Origin: DAITBA01 sp036824005
Lineage (GTDB): Bacteria > Pseudomonadota > Gammaproteobacteria > Burkholderiales > Rhodocyclaceae
Length of the DNA stretch: 64,000 nucleotides
NCBI GenBank assembly: GCA_036824005.1
Contig: DAITBA010000002.1
Location: 1 to 64,000, forward strand
Direction of reading: 5' to 3'
The position numbers and the translations under genes were made by a program. Below, one piece after another: positions 34,069 to 41,076 of this stretch (position 1 is its first letter; each line of letters opens with the position of its first letter). The notes under the pieces were generated by a model. It did not search any database. It was not told the origin of the DNA and was given only the letters and a program-made list of their open reading frames with translations.

Positions 34069-35238
34069 ATGGATATCATCGAAGCGATTCGCAAGCGGCA
34101 TCCCGAGCACGTGGCGCTGCGCCGCGATCTGCATGCCCATCCCGAACTTGCGTTCGAGGAACGGCGCACGTCCGACGTCGTGGCAGAGCGGTTGCAGCGG
34201 ATGGACATCGAGGTCTTTCGCGGTATGGCGCAGACCGGCGTCGTCGGCAAGCTTTCGGCGGGATCCGGCGGGCGCGCGCTCGGATTGCGCGCCGACATGG
34301 ATGCGCTGCCGCTCAACGAGCTGAATACCTTCAGCCACCATTCGCGTAGTCCCGGACGCATGCACGCCTGCGGCCACGACGGGCACACGGCGATGCTGCT
34401 GGCGGCGGCGGAGTACCTGGCGAGCACGCGCGAGTTCGACGGCACGGTCTATTTCATCTTCCAGCCGGCGGAGGAAGGCGAGGGCGGCGGCCGGGTGATG
34501 GTGGAAGAGGGACTATTCGAGCGCTTCCCCATGGAAGCGGTATTCGGCATGCACAACTGGCCGGGCATACCGGTGGGCAAGTTCGGCGTCATATCCGGTC
34601 CGGTGATGGCGTGCGCCGACCAGTTCGACATCACCATCGCCGGCCACGGCGCCCACGCCGCAATGCCGCATCAGGGGGTTGATCCCATCGTCGTCGGCAG
34701 CGCGCTGATTCAGGCACTGCAGGGCATCCGCAGCCGCTGCCTCGATCCCCTCGATCCGGCGGTGCTGAGCGTGACCCAGTTCCACGCCGGCGACGCCTAC
34801 AACGTCATTCCCGGCGAGGCCGTGCTGCGCGGCACCGTGCGCGCCTTCCGCAGCCACGTGCAGGATGCCGTCGAGGCGGCCATCGGGCGGATGTGCAACG
34901 GCATCGCCGCCAGCTTCGGCGCCGATATCCGGCTCGACTACCGCCGCGGCTATCCGCCCACCATCAACTCGGCGGACGAGGCGCAACTGTGCCGTCAGGT
35001 GGCGGCGCAGGTCGTCGGCCAGGACAACGTGCTCACGGATCTCGCACCGACCATGGGCGCGGAGGACTTCTCCTACATGCTCCAGGCGAAGCCCGGCTGC
35101 TATGTCTGGATCGGCAACGGCATCGGCGAAGGCGGCTGCATGCTGCACAACCCGCGCTTCGACTTCAACGACGAGATCCTGCCCATCGGCGCCACCTACT
35201 GGGTGCGGCTGGTGGAGCGGGTGCTGGCGAACGCTTGA
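34069..35238 (+). CDS. M20-family amidohydrolase (hippurate hydrolase-like)
   Basis: A 389-residue zinc amidohydrolase of the M20D family, which removes N-acyl groups from amino acids. Motifs are 'HPELAFEERRTSDVV', 'LGLRADMDALPLNE', 'MHACGHDGHTAMLLAAAEYL' (metal ligands), 'IFQPAEEGEGGGRVMVEEG' (catalytic Glu pair) and 'MGAEDFSYMLQAKPG'. The dimerisation domain lies in the middle (about 185-295). No signal peptide, so it is cytoplasmic. It follows a repeat element and probably has its own promoter. The exact substrate cannot be told. Confidence 0.9.
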   Translation: MDIIEAIRKRHPEHVALRRDLHAHPELAFEERRTSDVVAERLQRMDIEVFRGMAQTGVVGKLSAGSGGRALGLRADMDALPLNELNTFSHHSRSPGRMHACGHDGHTAMLLAAAEYLASTREFDGTVYFIFQPAEEGEGGGRVMVEEGLFERFPMEAVFGMHNWPGIPVGKFGVISGPVMACADQFDITIAGHGAHAAMPHQGVDPIVVGSALIQALQGIRSRCLDPLDPAVLSVTQFHAGDAYNVIPGEAVLRGTVRAFRSHVQDAVEAAIGRMCNGIAASFGADIRLDYRRGYPPTINSADEAQLCRQVAAQVVGQDNVLTDLAPTMGAEDFSYMLQAKPGCYVWIGNGIGEGGCMLHNPRFDFNDEILPIGATYWVRLVERVLANA

Positions 35239-35266
35239 GCGGCTGCCGCGCGCCACGGCGGCGCGC

Positions 35267-36151
35267 TTAGTGCAGTGTCCTCGATGCCGGTCCCGTCGAG
35301 CCGCCAAAGATCTCCTCGATGGCAGCGGCATCGAAGCGGTAGACGTGGTTGCACATGTCATCGCGGACGACGACTTCGCCGCGCTCGCGCAGGATCGCGT
35401 CCACTTCCTCGCGCCCGAGCGAGCGGAGCATGGCGCGCACCTTGTCCGGGTTTTCCGGGCAGTCGTAGGCAAGGGGTTGGGCGTCGAACAGGCGCACGGT
35501 TTCGTTGGCGAAAATCTTGGCCAGCAGCTCCTCCGGCGGCAACTGTTCCAGTTCGCGGGCGGCGATGGTCGCGGCCAGGTGTTGCAAGCGCTGCCAGCCG
35601 TCGGGGTCCCGTTGGTCGGCGCCGGGCATCTTCTGCAGGAACAGCCCGGCGGCCGTGGTCTCCGATGCGCGGAGCAGAAGCCGCGTCGGCTGCTGCTCCG
35701 ACTGGGCGAGGAAATGCTCGAACACGGAGGCGACGGTCTCGCCTTGCAGGGGAACGATGCTCTGGTAGGTCTGCTCGGTGCTCTCGGGCTGCAGGGTCAG
35801 CACCAGTTTGCCGCTGCCAAGAAGTCCGGTGATCGTGCTTGCGCGTGCGTCCGGCGCCGCTTTCGCCATGCCGCGCAGGCGCAGGTCGGCGGTACAGTCG
35901 ATGACCAGTAGCGACACCGGCCCGTCGCCCTGCGCCTGGAACGTCAGGCGGCCCGGCTGCTTCAGATTGCAGGCGATCAGCGCCGTGACCGCCGTCATCT
36001 CGCCCAGCGCGCGCCGCACGACTTCGGCATAGTCGCGCCCGGCGTGCATGCGCTGCCAGCAGCCATGCAGCTGCACCAGCGCGCCACGGATGTCCAGCTC
36101 CTCGAAAAGCAGGCGCCGGACGCAGTCGGTGCCAGCTCCGGCGGCGGTCAT
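35267..36151 (-). CDS. hslO: Hsp33-family chaperone with altered zinc centre
   Basis: A 294-residue redox chaperone of the Hsp33 family. The fold and order match: N-terminal substrate-binding domain, linker, then the C-terminal zinc domain 'DCPENPDKVRAMLRSLG...MCNHVYRFD'. The family normally has CxC and CxxC. Here Cys231 and Cys267 remain, while the other two positions are Glu233 and Asp264. Zinc might still bind through the acidic residues, but the two normal disulphides cannot form, so oxidation-triggered activation should be lost or changed. Start ATG 36151 overlaps the upstream ArsC-like gene by 4 bases. Confidence 0.88.
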   Translation of the reverse strand: MTAAGAGTDCVRRLLFEELDIRGALVQLHGCWQRMHAGRDYAEVVRRALGEMTAVTALIACNLKQPGRLTFQAQGDGPVSLLVIDCTADLRLRGMAKAAPDARASTITGLLGSGKLVLTLQPESTEQTYQSIVPLQGETVASVFEHFLAQSEQQPTRLLLRASETTAAGLFLQKMPGADQRDPDGWQRLQHLAATIAARELEQLPPEELLAKIFANETVRLFDAQPLAYDCPENPDKVRAMLRSLGREEVDAILRERGEVVVRDDMCNHVYRFDAAAIEEIFGGSTGPASRTLH

Positions 36152-36516
36152 TCGCCGCCTGCCGCGGACGCGGCGTTCGTGAAGCCGGCATAGGTCTCGG
36201 CATCGAATCCCACTACCACGCGGTGGTCCAGTTCCAGCACGGGGCGCCTGATCAGCGTCGGCAGCTCGGCCATGAGCGCCAGCGCCTTGTCGCGGTCGAT
36301 CGCCTGCTGACGCGCCGCGGGCAATCGGCGCCAGGTCATGCTCTTGGTATTGAGCAACGCCTTCCAGCCGACGACGAACTCCCAATGCGCGAGTCGTTCG
36401 GGATCGATGCCTAGTTTCTTGTAGTCGTGGAAGTCGTAGGCGATGCCGTGGCGGTCGAGCCAGGCGAACGCATTCCTCATGGTGTCGCATTTCTTGATGC
36501 CGTACAGCGTGATCAT
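36148..36516 (-). CDS. ArsC/Spx-family protein, YffB-like
   Basis: A 122-residue thioredoxin-fold protein, 'MITLYGIKKCDTMRNAFAWL' (single N-terminal Cys in KKCDT), 'YDFHDYKKLGID' and 'ELPTLIRRPVLELDHRVVVGF', typical of the YffB branch of the ArsC/Spx family. YffB-like proteins bind glutathione and are distinct from true arsenate reductases; the role here is unknown. It is translated just before hslO with a 4-base overlap, linking a thiol-fold protein to a redox chaperone. Confidence 0.88.
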   Translation of the reverse strand: MITLYGIKKCDTMRNAFAWLDRHGIAYDFHDYKKLGIDPERLAHWEFVVGWKALLNTKSMTWRRLPAARQQAIDRDKALALMAELPTLIRRPVLELDHRVVVGFDAETYAGFTNAASAAGGE

Positions 36517-36584
36517 TCTCGCGGCCCGGATATCGAAAGAAGTGTGCTACCCGGATTGTAGGGCAATTGCCTCCCCGGTGATGG

Positions 36585-36612
36585 TTGCGCCGGCATCGCG
36601 ACGCGGTACACT
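36585..36612 (+). promoter_or_regulatory. candidate promoter upstream of exported SNase-like gene
   Basis: TTGCGC (36585-36590), 16 bases, TACACT (36607-36612). The -10 matches four of six positions and the -35 three to four. It lies 66 bases before ATG 36679. Confidence 0.3.
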
Positions 36613-36678
36613 GCGGTAAGAGAGGCGGCCAGAACACTGCGTTGCGACAGCAACCGGCGACCATACAAACACGGAGAG

Positions 36679-37314
36679 ATGACGCGCTACTTATTCATCG
36701 TTCTTTTTGCGGCGCTGGGCATGACAGCATCCGATGCGCAGTCGGCGACGGGCACGGTAAAGAAGCAAGCCGGACAGCGCGGAGCACAAACCGCCAAGTC
36801 GGCCAAGGTCAAGGTGCCGGCGAAACAGCCGGCACGCAGCGTGCCCAAGGCGGCGAGCGGGTCGGCGAAGAAATCGGCGGGCAAGGCTACCGCCTCCAAG
36901 GCGCGCGGCAGTACCCGTCAACCGGAGTATGCGCCCCGGGAGTCGGTGACGCCGCCGGCGGGTGACGTTGCCGTGCCGATCGCACCCACACGTCCGGCAA
37001 AACCCATCATGAACCGGATGTACGCGCTCGACGGCGATACGTTCTATCACAACGGCAAGAAGGTCCGCGTGCGTGGCCTGGAGGCGGCGCACGATTCGGA
37101 TCTGGCGAAACAGCGTCTGCAGCGCGCTCTGGATTCGGGCGAGGTTGCCATCGAGCCGATCAGCACCCGCGAGTCCGGTGAGATCGAAGCGGCAGTGCGC
37201 GTCAATGGCCAGGATCTGGCCGAGATGTTACGCGTCGAGATGCCCGAGGCTGCGCCGCCACGTGACGAGGCGGAGCCAGCGCAAACGGAAACGGAAGACA
37301 GTACGCGTCAGTAG
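36679..37314 (+). CDS. exported Lys/Ala-rich protein with degenerate SNase-like domain
   Basis: A 211-residue protein with an N-terminal signal peptide (LFIVLFAALGMTASDAQSA), then a long Lys/Ala/Pro-rich, probably disordered stretch (residues 25-105) resembling histone H1-like tails. The C-terminal domain has 'ALDGDTFYHNGKKVRVRGLE', which follows the staphylococcal nuclease pattern (DGDT then VRxxG), but the catalytic Arg and Glu that should follow are missing. It may bind nucleic acid or polyanions without cutting. Start ATG 36679 follows ACGGAGAG. Function unknown. Confidence 0.75.
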   Translation: MTRYLFIVLFAALGMTASDAQSATGTVKKQAGQRGAQTAKSAKVKVPAKQPARSVPKAASGSAKKSAGKATASKARGSTRQPEYAPRESVTPPAGDVAVPIAPTRPAKPIMNRMYALDGDTFYHNGKKVRVRGLEAAHDSDLAKQRLQRALDSGEVAIEPISTRESGEIEAAVRVNGQDLAEMLRVEMPEAAPPRDEAEPAQTETEDSTRQ

Positions 37315-37350
37315 CGCTGCCCTGCCATCGTCGCCGCGCGAACGCCGCCG

Positions 37351-38211
37351 CTAGCGGTTCAAGACCGCTGCCAGCTCGCGCCGATACTCGCGCACCAGGT
37401 CGTGGTCGGAGCCGAGCAGGTCGAATAGCGTGAGCATCGTCTTGCGTCCGGCATCATCGCGGAAGCCGCGGTCGCGGCGCACGATCTCGATCAGTTGGTC
37501 CAGCGCCGACCGATAGTCTTCCTTTACGGCGAGCAGGTTGGCGAGTTCGAGCCGCGCCGCGACGTCGGCCGGATCGGCGGCGATGCGCGCTTCGAGTTCC
37601 GGCTGATCCGCTCCCGAATCGCTTCCCGATGCCAGCGTCAGGCGCGCACGCAATGTCGCCGCGCGCGTCTCGTCTCGGGGCCGATCGCCGAGATCGTGGA
37701 GCAGGCGTTGCGCTTGGTCCAGGTCGCCCGCCTCAATCAGCAGCTCGACAAGATCGAGCCGCGCCGCTTCGTTGCGCGGGTCGAGGCCAATGGCGCGCGC
37801 CAACAGCTTCTGCGCTGAGGCCGCATCACCGCGGGCATTGGCCGCGAGCGCTTCCTGGCGCAGCGGCTCCGCAGGCGAGGGCAGTAGGTTCTCGATGAAC
37901 TCGCGCAGGGCCGCTTCAGGCAACGCGCCCGTAAATTCATCGACCAGTTCGCCATTGACGAAGGCTTTGACGTTCGGGATGCCGCGCACGCCGTAGCGCA
38001 TGGCGAGTTCCTGGTTCTCATCGGAATTCACCTTGGCGAGAAGGAAGCGGCCTTGATATTCGGCGGCGAGCTTCTCGAGTATGGGACCCAGGGCCCGGCA
38101 CGGCGCGCACCACGGCGCCCAGAAGTCGACGAGCACCGGCGCCTCGCGCGAGGCGGCGACGACCTTCTGTTCGAAGTCCCTGACATTGACGTCGATGGCG
38201 AACGCGGACAT
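37351..38211 (-). CDS. cnoX: thioredoxin-TPR co-chaperone CnoX (YbbN)
   Basis: A 286-residue cytoplasmic protein with an N-terminal thioredoxin domain ('DFWAPWCAPCRALGP', Cys35 and Cys38; 'GIPNVKAFVNGELVDEF' with cis-Pro) followed by TPR helices (about 125-285, 'ALAANARGDAASAQKLLARAI'). CnoX protects unfolded proteins from oxidation and delivers them to GroEL and DnaK. E. coli CnoX has lost the first active-site Cys; here both are present, so redox activity is expected. Start ATG 38211 gives the usual N-terminus; the frame is open to 38274. Confidence 0.92.
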   Translation of the reverse strand: MSAFAIDVNVRDFEQKVVAASREAPVLVDFWAPWCAPCRALGPILEKLAAEYQGRFLLAKVNSDENQELAMRYGVRGIPNVKAFVNGELVDEFTGALPEAALREFIENLLPSPAEPLRQEALAANARGDAASAQKLLARAIGLDPRNEAARLDLVELLIEAGDLDQAQRLLHDLGDRPRDETRAATLRARLTLASGSDSGADQPELEARIAADPADVAARLELANLLAVKEDYRSALDQLIEIVRRDRGFRDDAGRKTMLTLFDLLGSDHDLVREYRRELAAVLNR

Positions 38212-38585
38212 GAGTGAGCTCCCGAACGAAACGATGGTGTAAGTGGGGACGGATCGTGGCAAACCAATCCCCAAAGCCGGGTTCGATTACTGCCCCGAGT
38301 GTGACGCTGCGCTGCAGCACATGCAAGCGGCGAACCCAGGTGGGCACGGTGTGGCGCCGCCGGGGCGGGGCACGGCCGCGCCCGGCAGTCTGATCAAAGC
38401 CATCGGGGACGCGCACGGACGCAAGCTGTTGCTGCAAGGCCAACAGTCTATCTCAATTATGTTGGGCACGTGCCGTCAATCGGCATCCGGAGCGATGCCG
38501 TGCTTGATCAGCCGATTCCTGTCGGCATAAGAAATATCAGGTTAGGTCATTAGCTTACAAGTTCGTGCTGGTGTTTTTTGTGATT
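38212..38585. other. intergenic region before the GG-leader peptide genes
   Basis: A gap of about 370 bases. The left part is GC-rich and without a convincing gene (a possible 95-codon frame at 38243-38530 has no start context or relatives I know). From about 38530 the sequence is clearly AT-richer than its surroundings, as expected for a regulated promoter with upstream activator sites. No enhancer palindrome was identified with confidence. Confidence 0.35.
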
Positions 38586-38602
38586 CTGGCACGCCGCCTG
38601 CT
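38586..38602 (+). promoter_or_regulatory. candidate sigma-54 promoter
   Basis: CTGGCACGCCGCCTGCT fits YTGGCACG-N4-TTGCW with one change (CTGC instead of TTGC); the -24 GG and -12 GC are separated by exactly 10 bases. It lies 70 bases before the ATG at 38672, giving a leader of about 60 bases, and is embedded in AT-rich DNA. Confidence 0.6.
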
Positions 38603-38671
38603 AACTAGTCATCGAGCGCAACGAAATGCCTCAACCACACCAACCAACTTTTACTTTTTAGGAGAACGACC

Positions 38672-38950
38672 ATGAGCACCCTGATGATCAAAGACCTCGC
38701 CCGTACCGAAGAACTCGACCGCAGCGCCATGGCGCAAGTCAAGGGCGGCACCTTCTACTTCCCCTGGCTGCCGGTCTACGGCTACGAGTACAGCGCGGTG
38801 GAGAACGTCTCCTTTGCCGCCTCCCAGTCCATCGGCCAGGTGCAGAACGTGCTGAACAACAACGGCAACAATGTTGCCTTCGCCAGCGGCATCAGCTCCT
38901 TCGTCACCCCGGTGCAGAGCGCCAGCAACAACATCAACTTCGTGCGCTAA
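38672..38950 (+). CDS. small peptide with Gly-Gly leader (first of three)
   Basis: A 92-residue peptide with a strong ribosome site (AGGAGAACGACC before ATG). The N-terminal 26 residues, MSTLMIKDLARTEELDRSAM then AQVKGG, resemble double-glycine leaders of exported peptides and bacteriocin precursors. The mature part is hydrophobic and rich in Asn, Ser, Val and Phe, without Cys ('NVSFAASQSIGQVQNVLNNN'), so lanthionine or disulphide chemistry is not expected. It shares the leader and the core pattern V.NV..A..Q.I.QVQN with the next gene. No processing peptidase or ABC exporter is in the window. Function is unknown; a secreted or assembling peptide is plausible. Confidence 0.75.
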   Translation: MSTLMIKDLARTEELDRSAMAQVKGGTFYFPWLPVYGYEYSAVENVSFAASQSIGQVQNVLNNNGNNVAFASGISSFVTPVQSASNNINFVR

Positions 38951-39008
38951 GCGCCTCGGCGGGGCGGCTGCCGGCCGCCCCGTCGCTCAACCGAGAGGAG
39001 AATCCATC

Positions 39009-39272
39009 ATGTCGAGTATCGCCATTCGTGACCTGGCCCCGAGCCGGGAGTTGGATGCGGCGGCGCGCGCGGAAATCCGCGGCGGCAATTCCTGGTTGGC
39101 GGGTCTGGGCCCGGTGGCCAATGTCAATGTGGCCATCGACCAGGACATCGTTCAGGTGCAGAACATCGCAGTCAATGCCCTGAACAACGTCGGTGTCATC
39201 GGTGCCGGCTTCGTGCTGCCGAGCCTGGCCATCGCCCCGAGCCAGTTCGCCTTCACCAGCGTGGCGTTCTAA
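39009..39272 (+). CDS. small peptide with Gly-Gly leader (second of three)
   Basis: An 87-residue paralogue of the preceding gene: leader MSSIAIRDLAPSRELDAAAR then AEIRGG, followed by 'NVNVAIDQDIVQVQNIAVNA' and a hydrophobic tail 'AGFVLPSLAIAPSQFAFTSV'. GAGAGGAG lies before the ATG. The two leaders share (I/L)xIxDLA...ELD.. and end in GG, but the cores have diverged more. An intrinsic terminator directly follows. No cysteines. Confidence 0.73.
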   Translation: MSSIAIRDLAPSRELDAAARAEIRGGNSWLAGLGPVANVNVAIDQDIVQVQNIAVNALNNVGVIGAGFVLPSLAIAPSQFAFTSVAF

Positions 39273-39279
39273 GTTCGTC

Positions 39280-39316
39280 CGGCAACGCCGACCACCAGGC
39301 TGGCGTTGCCGTTTTC
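39280..39316 (+). terminator. intrinsic terminator
   Basis: CGGCAACGCC (39280-39289) pairs with GGCGTTGCCG (39302-39311), followed by TTTT. It ends transcription after the second peptide gene, so the third needs read-through or its own promoter. Confidence 0.8.
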
Positions 39317-39414
39317 GTCCGTGCCCGCTCACGCGGGAGGCGGGCTATACTTGAGGCAGACGGGCAGTGTGGCTGCGGCCGCCCTGCCCGCATGCCCATT
39401 TCGAGGAAGCAACC

Positions 39415-39633
39415 ATGGCCAGCATCGTCATCAAGGATCTTATCGACAGCATCGAACTGGATCGCCAGGCAATGGGCGCCATCACGGGCGGCGGCCGCCT
39501 GGGCACGCGCTATACCTTTGCCGGACCGACGCGGGCGGCTTCGACGCGTCTCGCCTCCTATCCGGCAGGGTGGGGGCGCACGGTGCAGACGACGGCGCCG
39601 TCGCGCGCGACCGGCGGCACGGCGAAGAAGTAG
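39415..39633 (+). CDS. small peptide with Gly-Gly leader (third of three)
   Basis: A 72-residue peptide with leader MASIVIKDLIDSIELDRQAM then GAITGG, clearly the same leader type as the two genes before it. The core is different: short, Arg/Thr/Gly-rich and basic ('GRLGTRYTFAGPTRAASTRL'), ending TGGTAKK. GAGGAAG lies 5-11 bases before the ATG. It lies beyond the terminator at 39280. A shared leader with unrelated cores is what one expects if a common export or processing machine acts on all three. Confidence 0.65.
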   Translation: MASIVIKDLIDSIELDRQAMGAITGGGRLGTRYTFAGPTRAASTRLASYPAGWGRTVQTTAPSRATGGTAKK

Positions 39634-39697
39634 CCGGCGGGATCCGCATTTCCACGTTGGCCGGACGCGGTCCGTATGTCCGCGTCCGGCTGCCGCA

Positions 39698-40171
39698 TCA
39701 ACTCCGGCCGCGCATCGGACGGTCGCCCATCGGGCGATCGCGCATGGGGTGCTCGCGCCACTGCCGCAGTTGGTTGCGCTGGGCGTCGGTCAGCACCTTC
39801 TCCGTCTCGGCGCGGATCTGGGCGCGCAGCACGATCATTTCGGCCGTGGTCTTACCCTGGGCGTCCGCCAGCTCGCGCAGCTTGGCGTCTCCGGGCGCAA
39901 GCTCGGCCAGTGCCTTTCGGTTGTCCATCATGCGGTCGCGCAACGCGCGCAGCTGGGGACGGTACTTGTCGTCGACGGCGCGCAGACTGTCGCGTTGCTC
40001 CTTGGACAGATCAAGGCGGCGGGCGAGATGTTCTGCCCGGTCGCCGAAGCCCATGCCATGATGGCCGAAGTCGCAACCTCCGGAACCGCCGTGGGGCCGC
40101 GCCAGGGCCGGCACGGTAACCAGACTGGCTGCCATCAGCGCGGCGGCGATAAGCGATCTGCGTGAGTTCAT
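39698..40171 (-). CDS. Spy/CpxP-like periplasmic protein
   Basis: A 157-residue periplasmic protein of the Spy/CpxP (LTxxQ) family: signal peptide 'IAAALMAASLVTVPALA', a His/Gly-rich segment (HGGSGGCDFGHHGMG) that may bind metal, then helices with 'RLDLSKEQRDSLRAV' and 'VLTDAQRNQLRQW', the two LTxxQ-like motifs. The Arg-rich tail repeats 'MRDRPMGDRPMRGR'. Such proteins are envelope chaperones or repress the sensor kinase. It is divergent from a cpxRA-like pair with shared GTAAA boxes between them. Confidence 0.85.
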   Translation of the reverse strand: MNSRRSLIAAALMAASLVTVPALARPHGGSGGCDFGHHGMGFGDRAEHLARRLDLSKEQRDSLRAVDDKYRPQLRALRDRMMDNRKALAELAPGDAKLRELADAQGKTTAEMIVLRAQIRAETEKVLTDAQRNQLRQWREHPMRDRPMGDRPMRGRS

Positions 40172-40265
40172 GCATTTCTCCTTTGTCTCGAAGTCGGTCG
40201 GGGACCATCCCCGCGCCACGGAGCAAACGTTACCGGCCGGGCCCGTCAGCAAGGGAAAAGGCTCC

Positions 40266-40290
40266 GTAAAGTTGTGTAAAGAAGAGTAAG
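40266..40290. promoter_or_regulatory. CpxR-like GTAAA direct repeats
   Basis: GTAAA-GTTGT-GTAAA matches the CpxR consensus GTAAA-N5-GTAAA exactly, and a third GTAAG follows at the same 10-base phase. It lies between the divergent spy-like gene and the response regulator gene, 80 bases before the latter, consistent with autoregulation of both. Confidence 0.7.
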
Positions 40291-40369
40291 GGTTTGTACT
40301 GCCGCGTGCCCCGCGCCGGCGCGCTGTGGCACCATCGAGTCCCATGAAGGAAACCGTCTGGAGCCGTGC

Positions 40370-41062
40370 ATGGCCCGCATTCTCCTCGCCGACGACGACG
40401 CCGAACTCTGCGCCATGCTGAGCGAATACCTCGCGGCCGAAGGTTTCGAGGTGACGACGGCCCACGACGGTGACGAGGCCCTTGCCCGGGCGCGCAGCGG
40501 CGACTTCGACCTGATCGTACTCGACGTGATGATGCCGCGGCGCAACGGCTTCGACGTGCTGCGCGAACTTCGCGCCCATGTCTTGACTCCGGTACTCATG
40601 CTTACCGCGCGCGGCGAGGACGTGGACAGCATCGTCGGGCTGGAGCTGGGTGCCGACGACTATCTCGCCAAGCCGTGCAACCCGCGTGTGCTGGTGGCGC
40701 GCATCCGCGCCATTCTTCGGCGCGCCGAACCGGCGCAAGAGGCAGGCGGCGGTGCTGTCGAGCTTTTGCAAGTGGGCGACGTGGTCCTGCACGGCGGTGC
40801 GCGCACGGTCCAGTGTTCCGGCCAGCCCGCGGCGCTGACCAGCACCGAATTCGGAATTCTCGAAGCGCTGCTGCGCGAGGCCGGACGCGTGGTGCCGAAG
40901 GGCGAGATCTCGGAGCGCGTACTCGGCCGGCGTCTCGGACGCTTCGACCGCAGTCTCGACATGCATGTGAGCAACCTGCGCCACAAGCTTGGTCCGTTCG
41001 CCGACGGCGAGGAGCGGATCAAGACCGTGCGCGGCGTCGGCTACCAGTACGTCGTGCGGTGA
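40370..41062 (+). CDS. OmpR-family response regulator, CpxR-like
   Basis: A 230-residue regulator: receiver domain (1-120, acidic pocket 'LADDDAEL', phospho-acceptor Asp52 in 'LIVLDVMMPRRNG', 'MLTARGED', 'GADDYLAKP') and a winged-helix DNA-binding domain (about 130-228, 'LTSTEFGILEALLREAGRVV', 'RHKLGPFADGEERIKTVRGVGY'). The neighbours, a CpxP/Spy-like gene and a CpxA-like kinase, and the GTAAA boxes upstream support a Cpx-type envelope stress regulator rather than another OmpR relative. Confidence 0.9.
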   Translation: MARILLADDDAELCAMLSEYLAAEGFEVTTAHDGDEALARARSGDFDLIVLDVMMPRRNGFDVLRELRAHVLTPVLMLTARGEDVDSIVGLELGADDYLAKPCNPRVLVARIRAILRRAEPAQEAGGGAVELLQVGDVVLHGGARTVQCSGQPAALTSTEFGILEALLREAGRVVPKGEISERVLGRRLGRFDRSLDMHVSNLRHKLGPFADGEERIKTVRGVGYQYVVR

Positions 41063-41076
41063 GACGCGCGCGCACC

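Noticed and set aside
38243..38530. A 95-codon frame with CPEC before the peptide cluster.
   Set aside because: No ribosome site, no recognisable fold, and it overlaps the probable promoter region of cnoX.
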